NCBI GenBank assembly: GCA_003454835.1
Contig: DMTA01000257.1
Span: forward strand, 1-10,651
Length of the DNA stretch: 10,651 bases
From: Achromobacter sp.
GTDB lineage: Bacteria > Pseudomonadota > Gammaproteobacteria > Burkholderiales > Burkholderiaceae_B
Direction: 5' to 3'
Within the stretch, counting starts at the first letter, position 1. Every line of letters starts with the position of its first letter. Position numbers and translations under genes: made by a program. The notes under the pieces were generated by a model. That model did no database searches, was not told where the DNA came from, and saw only the letters and a program-made list of their open reading frames with translations. Shown in pieces: positions 1-6,404 of this stretch.

Positions 1-36
1 GGGGGGGGGGGGGGCGCGCCCGCCGCGCCCCCCCCC
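1..36. other. Homopolymer-rich left edge, probable contig-end artefact
   Basis: The window opens with 14 consecutive G, then a short stretch made only of G and C, then 9 consecutive C at 28-36. No other part of the window looks like this. The G run and C run could pair with each other. The position at the very edge points to low-quality assembly or poly-G read ends. A real homopolymer tract cannot be excluded. No coding potential is seen in it. Confidence 0.6.
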
Positions 37-70
37 GACGGCTTCCGACTGATGCCCGGGGGCTGATCGC

Positions 71-2146
71 CTACTTCTTGGCCGGCGCCGGCGCCTTCGG
101 CGGCTTGCGCATCTGCTCCAGCAGCGGTCCACACGCGTTGTCGTCATTGGCGCTGGGCGCAATCAGCGCCAGCAGCCCGGCCGCGGGCGTCAGCAACACG
201 CCGAGCGCGACCATACCCGCGCCACGTGCCGCCAGCGGAGCCACATGCACGCCCACATCAGGCGATCCAAACGTGCCGCGCACATACAGCGGCGAGCGCA
301 GCGAGAAAATGCGGAAGCCCTTGCTGTCAGGATCGATGTCCAGGTCCATGGTCTCGTCCTTGAAGTTGGCCGAGCCGGTGATGGTGATCAACGCGTTGTC
401 GGTGTCGAAAACGAAGATGCGCGGCGTCATCACGCCGCTTTTCAGTTCCAGGTCCGCCGCGCCGCAATTGATCTTCACTTCGTCGTCGCCGAACAGCTTG
501 GAGACCACATAGTTGGCGACGTTCAGCCCGGCAAGCTCCATCAGGCTGCGGCTGATCACGCCATCGTTGACCAGCATCTTCACGTCGCCCGTCGCCGAGC
601 CCAGCAAGGCCGCCACGGAGTTGCCCGTGCCGCTGATCGCCAGGTCGCCGTTCAGCTCGCCAAGCGTTTTCTGCATGGCTTCGGTCGCGGGAAAGAGCTG
701 CTTGAGCTGCAGCTGGCGCGCGTGCATGTCGATGCGGCCGGTAAGCGGCGCGCGCGAGCCGTCCAGACGCGCGGTGGCGTTCATGGTGCCGCCCGCCATG
801 CCGAAGCGCAGCGGATCCAGCGTAAGCTTGCCGTCCTGCAGGATGACGTGCACCGACAGCTTGGACAGCGGCAGCTTGCTGTCATGGACGATGCGCGCGG
901 CGTCCAGCGAAACGTCCGCGTCCATGTCGCGCCAGCGGTCCGTGCGGAACTCCTGCGTGGGCAGGACCTTGCCGCCCTTGGGCTTGGCGGGCGCGTCCTT
1001 GGATTTGTCCACGGCCGCCTTCGACCCGCCGCCGGACGGCACGCCGATCAGCGGACCCAGGTCGGCCATTTGCAGGAGCTTGGACGACAGCTTGCCGGTC
1101 AGCTTGGGACGCGGCGCCCCCAACGCGAACGAGATGTCGCCATGCAGGTCGCTGTCGCCGACCTTGCCGTTGAAGTCCTTGTAGTCGAACACCGCCCCGC
1201 CGGGGTTCTGCAGCTTGGCCACCAGATGGCCATCGGTGCTGTAGGGCGGCGTGTCCGGCAACGTCACGCCGGTCAGCGGATAAAGCTGCGCCATGGACGA
1301 GCCGGACAGTTTCAGGTGCAGATCCAGCGCGCCGAGGTTCACAGGATCGGTCAACGTGCCCGCGACCGATGCGCGCGTGCCGCCGATAGCCACGTCCGCC
1401 TGCAAGGGGAACGGCTGCTTGGGGTCCTTCATGGCCAGCATTCCGCCGACCTTGCCCTCGCCCTTGGTCGCCAACCCTTTGTATTTGCCGTCGACCTTCC
1501 AGCCGAACACGTAGTCGCGCGGCGCCGGGGCGGTACCGTCTTCAGGCACGAAGGATTTACCTGTCACGTCCGCAAACGGTACGGGCTTGCCCAGCGGGTC
1601 GACCAGCACGGTCAGGTCGGCCTTGAGCATTTCGTCGGCATAGCCGACGCGGCCCTTGTCGAATCCGATCTCGTTGATATCCAGCACCCAGGGCGATGGC
1701 TCGCCCGATTCCGGCAGGGTGAAGACCCAGTTGGCGCGACCGTCGGCCAGCCGTTCCAGGTCGGCGGCCGGTTCAGTCAGCTGAATGTGCCGGATGACGA
1801 CGTGCTGCGCCAGCAGCGGCAAGGGCGACAGGCTGAATTCCGCGCGCTTGAGCGTGGCGAAATGCGGCGCCTTGCCCCACTCCGAATTGGCGATCGTGAT
1901 GTCGTTGGCCACCACGCGCGGCCAGGGCACCCAGGACCGCAAGCCGCTTTCGCCGGGCTCGCGCTGCCATCGCACAGACAGGTCGCCGTTGATCGCGAAG
2001 GGGCGGCCCATGGCGGCGGAGGCCCGTTCATTGATCATGGGCTTGGCCCGGTTCCAGTCGAAGGTGGCGATCACGATCACCAATACCGCCACCAACAGGG
2101 CAATGCCCCCTACAATCCCGATCGCTATTTTTCTTGTGCGCGTCAT
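71..2146 (-). CDS. AsmA family protein
   Basis: This 691-residue protein has one N-terminal membrane segment (about residues 7-28) followed by FDWNRAKPMIN, a typical start of the AsmA family. A large mostly beta-type periplasmic domain follows, built from repeated short hydrophobic and polar strands. A Lys/Pro/Gly-rich linker lies at about 372-396. The C-terminal part (about 500-640) is the conserved AsmA portion, with the pattern SLMELAGLNVANYV and later RSPLYVRGTFGSP. A hydrophobic stretch at 643-663 and a Lys/Pro/Ala-rich tail close the protein. AsmA-family proteins are inner-membrane-anchored periplasmic proteins related to bridge-like lipid carriers, linked to outer-membrane assembly and phospholipid transport. 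The ATG is preceded by AAGGAT about 7 nt upstream, which supports this start. It is divergent from the phosphoglycerol transferase gene. The family call is firm; which AsmA paralogue this is remains open. Confidence 0.9.
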   Translation of the reverse strand: MTRTRKIAIGIVGGIALLVAVLVIVIATFDWNRAKPMINERASAAMGRPFAINGDLSVRWQREPGESGLRSWVPWPRVVANDITIANSEWGKAPHFATLKRAEFSLSPLPLLAQHVVIRHIQLTEPAADLERLADGRANWVFTLPESGEPSPWVLDINEIGFDKGRVGYADEMLKADLTVLVDPLGKPVPFADVTGKSFVPEDGTAPAPRDYVFGWKVDGKYKGLATKGEGKVGGMLAMKDPKQPFPLQADVAIGGTRASVAGTLTDPVNLGALDLHLKLSGSSMAQLYPLTGVTLPDTPPYSTDGHLVAKLQNPGGAVFDYKDFNGKVGDSDLHGDISFALGAPRPKLTGKLSSKLLQMADLGPLIGVPSGGGSKAAVDKSKDAPAKPKGGKVLPTQEFRTDRWRDMDADVSLDAARIVHDSKLPLSKLSVHVILQDGKLTLDPLRFGMAGGTMNATARLDGSRAPLTGRIDMHARQLQLKQLFPATEAMQKTLGELNGDLAISGTGNSVAALLGSATGDVKMLVNDGVISRSLMELAGLNVANYVVSKLFGDDEVKINCGAADLELKSGVMTPRIFVFDTDNALITITGSANFKDETMDLDIDPDSKGFRIFSLRSPLYVRGTFGSPDVGVHVAPLAARGAGMVALGVLLTPAAGLLALIAPSANDDNACGPLLEQMRKPPKAPAPAKK

Positions 2147-2258
2147 GGTTACTATCCTTGGCTTGGCTGCCGGCCGTACTCCACTGGCCGGACTGACTAC
2201 CTCAGGGTATCGCGGCCCGCAGCGACGGTCGGACGGAACGACGCCATAATGTGTGCGG

Positions 2259-2286
2259 ATTTTTCCGGTCAGTCGCGATGTGCCAA
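2259..2286 (-). promoter_or_regulatory. Possible sigma70-type promoter for the AsmA gene
   Basis: Read on the minus strand, TTGGCA (2286-2281, 5 of 6 to the -35 consensus) is followed after 16 nt by AAAAAT (2264-2259, 4 of 6 to the -10 consensus). This would start transcription about 100 nt upstream of the asmA ATG. The -35 hexamer lies inside the 21-bp palindrome, so a protein bound there could block it. The match is modest and unsupported by anything else. Confidence 0.3.
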
Positions 2287-2300
2287 TGCGGCATTGGCAC
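2280..2300. promoter_or_regulatory. Perfect 21-bp palindrome, candidate operator
   Basis: The arm GTGCCAATGC (2280-2289) and the arm GCATTGGCAC (2291-2300) are exact reverse complements around a single G at 2290. The site is non-coding, 133 nt upstream of the asmA start and 193 nt upstream of the transferase start. Perfect odd-spaced palindromes of this size in divergent promoter regions are commonly binding sites of dimeric repressors or activators. I do not recognise the regulator. A factor-independent terminator is unlikely, because no T-run follows on either strand. Confidence 0.5.
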
Positions 2301-2451
2301 GAACGCCCGCCGGGGTGCGCAGCAAGTCACGTACCCGTCTCCGTTTCGACCGTTACAAAGAGAGACGACTGAGGACAGCGAAAAACAGCCGTATCACACG
2401 TCTTCACAGAATTTTTGGCGCCGACTCGGTTCCAATGCGAAATGACGGAAT

Positions 2452-2468
2452 CCGCCCCAACCGGGCGG
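2452..2468 (+). promoter_or_regulatory. Short hairpin in transferase leader
   Basis: CCGCCC (2452-2457) pairs perfectly with GGGCGG (2463-2468) across the loop CAACC. The hairpin ends 16 nt before the GGAGG ribosome binding site at 2485-2489. It may only be a chance GC stem; it does not cover the binding site. Confidence 0.25.
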
Positions 2469-2493
2469 TGAAGCTGGACAACCTGGAGGCCCG

Positions 2494-4416
2494 ATGCGGC
2501 ACTCAACCTTGATATTCGTGTTGGCGGCGTTCGCGCTGCTGACGCTCAGCCGCCTGGCGCTTGCCCTGTGGCAATGGCAGCGCGTGCGCAATGCGGGCGG
2601 TCTTGCCCCCCTGCTGCTGCAGGGCCTGCGCATCGACGCGCACCAGATCGCGGTGCTGGCGGCGCTGCCGGCCGTGCTGTCGCCGCTGTTCGGCCATATT
2701 CCCGTGGCGGCGGACATTGCCGCCGTCTGGTATCTGGTGGCGTTCGTGCTGCTGGCGTTTCTGGAAGTGGCGACGCCGCCCTTCATCATCGAATACGACT
2801 CCCGCCCCAACCGCCTGTTCGTCGAATATCTGAAGCATCCGCGCGAGGTTTCCGGGATGCTGTGGCGCGGCTACAAGGGCGCCCTGCTGGGCGGCCTGGG
2901 CGCGCTGGCGGTCATCGGCTGGGCCGCCTGGACTTTATTGGGCCATGCACGTCCCGACGCGCCGCTGACCTGGTGGCAGATGCCGCTTGCCAGCATAGCA
3001 ATCCTGGCGGTGGTGATCCTGGCCATCCGCGGCACACTGGGCCACCGCCCCATCAACCCGTCTTCGGTGGCCTACTGCGCCGACGGCATGCTCAATACCC
3101 TGGCGTTGAACTCGCTGTACAACGTGTTCTACGCGGTCTACAGCATGAAGAACGAAAAGTCGGCCTCCGCCGTGTATGGCGGCATGGACGACGACAAGAT
3201 GCACGCGCTGGTGCTGGCGCAGTCCGGGCTGCCGTATCCGCCGCCGAACCCCGACTACCCCAGCCTTCACCGCCAGCCGGCCACCCGCAAGACACATCGC
3301 CCGCTCAATCTGGTCATCATTCTTGAAGAAAGCTTGGGCGCGCAGTACAGCGCTGCTCTCGGCGGCGCCAATCTGACGCCGGAACTGGACGCGCTGGCGC
3401 GCGAGGCCTGGACCTTCACCCGTGCCTACGCCACCGGCACCCGCTCGGTACGCGGCCTGGAGGCCGTCACCACCGGCTTTTTGCCCACGCCCGCGCAGGC
3501 GGTGCTGAAGCTGCCGCGGTCACAGCGCGGCTTTTTCTCGCTGGCGGATCTGCTGGGGCGCCACGGTTATCACTCGCGCTTCATCTATGGCGGCGAGGCG
3601 CACTTCGACAACATGAAGGGTTTCTTCCTGGGCAACGGATTCAAGCAGATTGTCGACCGGGCCGATTTTGTCGACCCGGCGTTTGTCGGCACGTGGGGCG
3701 CTTCGGACGAGGACATGTTCAACCAGCTGGACCGCCTGCTGCGCGAGGACGGCGACCAGCCGACCTTCACGCTGGCGTTCAGCGTGTCCAACCACACGCC
3801 ATGGGAATATCCGGCAGGCCGCATCGAGCCCGACGGCAATCCCGCCACGGTCGAGAACACGGTGCGCTACGCCGACTGGGCGCTGGGCCGCTTCTTTGAG
3901 AAGGCCAAGGCGTCGCCGTATTGGGAGAACACCGTCTTTCTGGTGGCGGCAGACCACGACTCGCGCGTGTTTGGCGCCAGCTTGGTGCCGGTGCGCCACT
4001 TTCATATCCCGGCCGTGATCCTGGGCGCCGGCATCGAGGCGCGCCGCGATGACCGCCTGGTCAGCCAGATCGACCTGCCGCCGACGCTGCTGTCGCTGAT
4101 TGGCGTGGATACGGAACACCCGATGATCGGGCATGACCTCACGCGCAGCACGCCGGGACGCGCGATCATGCAGTACGACAGCACCTACGGATATCTGAAG
4201 GGTGACGATCTGCTGGTGATGTCGCCCAACAAGACGGCGGTGCAATACCGATATACCGCCCCCGAGGACTACGCCCCCGCGCCGCTGAACCCCGAACTGG
4301 CGACTGAGGCGCTGGCGCATGCGTTGTGGCCCAGTTGGGCGTACCGCGAGGGCCGCTACAGCCTGCCGGGGCAGGCGCCGGTGCAGACCGGACCCGAGAA
4401 CGGCCGCGCAGCCTGA
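2494..4416 (+). CDS. LTA synthase family phosphoglycerol transferase (sulfatase fold)
   Basis: This 640-residue protein has about five N-terminal membrane segments (near 4-26, 50-65, 76-96, 128-149, 164-180) and then a large periplasmic alkaline-phosphatase/sulfatase-type domain. By comparison with LtaS, the metal and catalytic residues look complete: E279 in VIILEES, nucleophile T316 in GTRSVRGLE, D487 and H488 in AADHDSR, plus HTPW at 434-437 and WGASDED at 401-407. Family members move sn-glycerol-1-phosphate from phosphatidylglycerol to an acceptor. Gram-negative bacteria lack lipoteichoic acid, so the acceptor is more likely a periplasmic glucan (as with OpgB) or another envelope glycan; that part is inference. 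GGAGG at 2485-2489 is only 4 nt from the ATG, slightly close. The gene stands alone and ends 23 bp from the convergent tag gene. It could instead belong to a phosphoethanolamine-transferase-like branch, but the GTRSVRGLE motif favours the LTA-synthase group. Confidence 0.85.
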   Translation: MRHSTLIFVLAAFALLTLSRLALALWQWQRVRNAGGLAPLLLQGLRIDAHQIAVLAALPAVLSPLFGHIPVAADIAAVWYLVAFVLLAFLEVATPPFIIEYDSRPNRLFVEYLKHPREVSGMLWRGYKGALLGGLGALAVIGWAAWTLLGHARPDAPLTWWQMPLASIAILAVVILAIRGTLGHRPINPSSVAYCADGMLNTLALNSLYNVFYAVYSMKNEKSASAVYGGMDDDKMHALVLAQSGLPYPPPNPDYPSLHRQPATRKTHRPLNLVIILEESLGAQYSAALGGANLTPELDALAREAWTFTRAYATGTRSVRGLEAVTTGFLPTPAQAVLKLPRSQRGFFSLADLLGRHGYHSRFIYGGEAHFDNMKGFFLGNGFKQIVDRADFVDPAFVGTWGASDEDMFNQLDRLLREDGDQPTFTLAFSVSNHTPWEYPAGRIEPDGNPATVENTVRYADWALGRFFEKAKASPYWENTVFLVAADHDSRVFGASLVPVRHFHIPAVILGAGIEARRDDRLVSQIDLPPTLLSLIGVDTEHPMIGHDLTRSTPGRAIMQYDSTYGYLKGDDLLVMSPNKTAVQYRYTAPEDYAPAPLNPELATEALAHALWPSWAYREGRYSLPGQAPVQTGPENGRAA

Positions 4417-4439
4417 CGCAAGCCATTCAGCACAAGGCG

Positions 4440-5048
4440 TCAGCCTGCCGGCCGCACGAACGCCTTGCGCTTTTTCTCGATGATTGCGTGGCAATGGCAG
4501 CCCGGACTGTGGTCGTTGACCATGCCCACGGACTGCATGAAGGCGTACACCGTGGTGGGCCCCACGAACTTCCAACCCAGTTTCTTGAGCGCCTTGGACA
4601 GGGCCTCGGACTGTTCGGACGTTGAGGCGCCGTAAGTCGACAGCTTGGAGGGCGGCGCTTCGAAGCGCCACAAGTACGCGGCCAACGATCCCTCGCGCTC
4701 GATCATTTCCAAGGCCCGGGCCGCGTTGTTGATCATGGCTTCAATCTTGCCGCGATGGCGCACGATGCCCGCATCCGCCAACAGCGCCTGGACCTCCGGT
4801 TCGCCAAAGGTCGCGAGCTTGGCGGGGTCGAAGTTGGCAAAGCCGCGGCGGAAGGCCTCGCGCTTGTTCAGGATGGTGCGCCAGCTGAGTCCGGACTGGA
4901 AACCTTCAAGGCAGAGCTGTTCGAACAGCGCGCGATCGTCGGCCTCGGGGCGGCCCCATTCGGTGTCGTGATAGGCCATGTATTCGGCCGACGTGTCCAC
5001 CCAGCCGCAACGGGCCAGGCCATCTGGAAAATCGGTTTTCGCGGACAA
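4440..5048 (-). CDS. tag: DNA-3-methyladenine glycosylase I
   Basis: This base-excision-repair enzyme removes 3-methyladenine from alkylated DNA in the cytoplasm. The 202-residue length is normal for Tag. The zinc-binding residues known from E. coli Tag are recognisable: C14 in RCGW, H27 in AYHDTEWG, and H180 and C184 in DHSPGC near the C-terminus. The helix LCLEGFQSGLSW carries the conserved glutamate of the active site, and GWKFVGPTTVYAFMQSVG is typical of the family. The start is TTG, with GAGGAG 7 nt upstream. The ATG inside (MAYHDTEWG) would remove the first zinc ligand C14, so TTG is preferred. A longer open frame continues upstream but has no family similarity. The gene is convergent with the phosphoglycerol transferase gene and divergent from the YkgJ-type gene, so it is probably transcribed alone. 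Confidence 0.93.
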   Translation of the reverse strand: MSAKTDFPDGLARCGWVDTSAEYMAYHDTEWGRPEADDRALFEQLCLEGFQSGLSWRTILNKREAFRRGFANFDPAKLATFGEPEVQALLADAGIVRHRGKIEAMINNAARALEMIEREGSLAAYLWRFEAPPSKLSTYGASTSEQSEALSKALKKLGWKFVGPTTVYAFMQSVGMVNDHSPGCHCHAIIEKKRKAFVRPAG

Positions 5049-5159
5049 GGAAGCGCTCCTCAGGGCTGACAGGGTACTGATGCTACACCCGCAATGTCCC
5101 CGAAAAAAGTCGTAGCGGCCGCAGCTGGAATCCAGATAATATTTCGGGCCTTCGGACCT

Positions 5160-5627
5160 ATGCCCATGTCCCTGCCACTGACTTCGCTCGTTTCCTTCGT
5201 ATCGCCCGCGGTGCTGGCCGGCGACGACCCATCCGCCAATCCCTGCCTGGACTGCGGCGCCTGCTGCGCGCACTTTCGCGTGTCGTTCTACGTCGGCGAA
5301 CTGGCCGGTGAAAACGGCGGCCACGTGCCGCTGGACCTGGTCACCCAGATAAGCCCTTTGCGCGCCTGCATGCAGGGCACGGAAATGGGCGGCGGACGCT
5401 GCATCTCGCTGCGGGGCGAGCTGGGCAAGCCCGGCATCCACTGCGCCATCTACGAAAGCCGGCCCACGCCGTGCCGCGAGTTCGACATCTGGATGGCGGA
5501 CGGCTCACCCAATCCGGATTGCCAGCGCCTGCGGCTGTCGCTCGGCCTGGCGCCGGTTCCGCCCCGGCCAGACGCCGAGAACGACCCGGAAGGCCCGCTG
5601 CATCCGGACCAGCCCGCCGCCGCATAA
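5160..5627 (+). CDS. YkgJ family cysteine cluster protein
   Basis: This is a small protein of the YkgJ/UPF0153 type (155 residues from this start), whose cysteines are thought to bind zinc or an iron-sulfur cluster. No reaction is established for the family. Counted from the chosen ATG, the visible cluster is C29, C32, C35 and C36 (CLDCGACC), then C70, C81, C95 and C105, the last two in the HCAIYESRPTPCREF segment typical of the family. The tail after about residue 125 is rich in Pro, Asp and Glu and probably disordered. The start is uncertain: in-frame ATGs occur at 5094, 5160 and 5166, and none has a clear ribosome binding site. The conserved part only begins near residue 27, so a later start, such as the GTG at 5211, is possible. 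It lies divergent from tag. Confidence 0.8.
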   Translation: MPMSLPLTSLVSFVSPAVLAGDDPSANPCLDCGACCAHFRVSFYVGELAGENGGHVPLDLVTQISPLRACMQGTEMGGGRCISLRGELGKPGIHCAIYESRPTPCREFDIWMADGSPNPDCQRLRLSLGLAPVPPRPDAENDPEGPLHPDQPAAA

Positions 5628-5668
5628 CTGCGTACCCCGCCTAACCGCGCCACACCCTGTTCCATCCT

Positions 5669-5855
5669 TGGCCGCGACCGTCAGCACGCGCTGGCCCGAC
5701 TGCACCATCACCAATCCTTCGTGGACCAGCACCAGCATGCCCTCGGCGTGGGTGTGCGCGGGCACGGAAATGCTCTTGGACTCCCGCCGCCTGCGCAGGC
5801 TGAACGGCGTCAGCAGGACGTCGGGCAGAGAGGGAGCGGCAGCCGCTTGAAGCAT
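5669..5855 (-). pseudogene. AraC-type regulator, N-terminal remnant
   Basis: About the first 62 residues read like the start of an AraC-family regulator with a cupin sensing domain. The order is a Leu/Arg-rich lead (LTPFSLRRRRES), then PAHTHAEGMLVLVHEGLVMVQ, the histidine pair and beta-strands of the cupin barrel, ending at SGQRVLTVAA. Beyond about 5669 the frame stays open to 5505 but its sequence (KDGTGCGAVRRG and on) no longer resembles the family and runs antisense into the cysteine-cluster gene. The rest of the cupin domain and the whole helix-turn-helix part, about 200 or more residues in a normal member, are missing. No good ribosome binding site precedes the ATG. The most likely reading is a deletion that removed the 3' part of the gene up to the end of the YkgJ-type gene. 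A short stand-alone cupin protein is a less likely alternative. Confidence 0.65.
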
Positions 5856-5878
5856 GATTGGCAGGTTTGAGGTACAGG

Positions 5879-5908
5879 TTGACGGGTTCCCGTTAGCAGG
5901 CCCATTTG
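5879..5908 (+). promoter_or_regulatory. Weak promoter candidate for fur paralogue
   Basis: TTGACG (5879-5884, 5 of 6 to the -35 consensus) is followed after 18 nt by CATTTG (5903-5908), a poor -10 match. The predicted start would fall on or just after the Fur box at 5908-5926, a layout expected for repression. The -10 is too weak for more than a tentative call. Confidence 0.3.
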
Positions 5909-5926
5909 AAAATGTACATCATTCTC
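5908..5926 (+). promoter_or_regulatory. Fur box upstream of the Fur-family gene
   Basis: GAAAATGTACATCATTCTC matches the classical 19-bp Fur box GATAATGATAATCATTATC at 14 of 19 positions by my count. It has the expected two-fold symmetry: GAAAATG, 5 nt, CATTCTC, with one mismatch between arms. It lies 37 nt before the ATG of the Fur-family gene and 52 nt upstream of the ATG of the AraC remnant on the other strand. The natural reading is autoregulation or control by the main cellular Fur. Confidence 0.65.
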
Positions 5927-5963
5927 ATCAGCCGGGTATCAGCCCCCCGGATGGAGAATCTAC

Positions 5964-6404
5964 ATGGACCACACACGGCTGCGCGACGCCGGCATCAAAG
6001 CCACTTTCCCGCGAATGAAGATCCTGGACATCTTCTATCGCCACGCAGACGAGCACATGAGCGCCGCGGACATCTACCGCCGCCTCATCTCGGATCACAG
6101 CAACATCGGCCTGGCCACGGTTTACCGGGTGATCACGCAACTGGAGCACGCCGGCCTGCTCAAACGCACCCAGCTCGATACGCACACCAATGTGTTCGAA
6201 CTGAGCGACAAAGGCCAGCACGACCACCTGGTCTGCACGCGTTGCGGGCAGATACGGGAATCCAGCGATCCCGCCATGGCGCAACGGGTCAGGAAGATCG
6301 CGCGGCGCAGCGGCTTCGGACTGGAGTCCTACAGCCTGGTGCTTTACGGCAACTGCGGCTGCGCCAAAGACGATCCCGCCCTGCCCTGCGGAGCCTTCGA
6401 ATGA
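5964..6404 (+). CDS. Fur family transcriptional repressor (paralogue)
   Basis: This 146-residue protein is a complete Fur-family metalloregulator: an N-terminal winged helix with recognition helix GLATVYRVITQLEHAG (49-64) and a C-terminal dimerisation and metal-binding part. Aligned by eye to E. coli Fur with an offset of 2, one metal site is intact: H31, E79, H88 and E99 match H33, E81, H90 and E101. The structural zinc cysteines C91 and C94 are present, and C131/C133 (perhaps C142) replace the C133/C138 pair. The other site is degenerate: Q85, D87, A106 and Y123 stand where E. coli has H87, D89, E108 and H125. GGAG lies about 7 nt before the ATG. Its stop overlaps the next start (ATGA), indicating translational coupling. 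The missing ligands suggest a second Fur rather than the housekeeping one. Zur, PerR or another metal specificity cannot be decided from sequence alone. Confidence 0.9.
   Translation: MDHTRLRDAGIKATFPRMKILDIFYRHADEHMSAADIYRRLISDHSNIGLATVYRVITQLEHAGLLKRTQLDTHTNVFELSDKGQHDHLVCTRCGQIRESSDPAMAQRVRKIARRSGFGLESYSLVLYGNCGCAKDDPALPCGAFE

Larger units (their letters stand above)
2147..2493. other. Divergent intergenic region between asmA and transferase gene
   Basis: This 347-bp stretch has no convincing gene. It holds the 5' ends of both divergent genes. Visible structure: CCGGCC at 2170-2175 pairing with GGCCGG at 2186-2191 in the presumed asmA leader, a perfect 21-bp palindrome at 2280-2300, and a small hairpin at 2452-2468 just upstream of the transferase ribosome binding site. 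The part from 2340 to 2440 is less GC-rich than its surroundings, as expected for a promoter region. I cannot fix a convincing -10/-35 pair there for the plus-strand gene. Confidence 0.6.

Noticed and set aside
2295..2311. TGGCACG next to the palindrome, resembling a sigma-54 -24 element.
   Set aside because: At the required distance from GG the bases read CG rather than GC, and the TTGCA-type -12 element is absent.
245..2512. Very long open frame on the plus strand, 755 codons, antisense to the AsmA gene.
   Set aside because: Its product is dominated by Arg, His, Gln, Val and Ala without any domain pattern, while the minus strand encodes a clear AsmA protein with a ribosome binding site. 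GC-rich DNA commonly leaves such antisense frames open.
3520..4671. Open frame of 383 codons on the minus strand, antisense to the phosphoglycerol transferase.
   Set aside because: Arg/His/Gln/Val-rich shadow of a gene with complete catalytic motifs on the other strand; it also runs into the tag gene out of frame.
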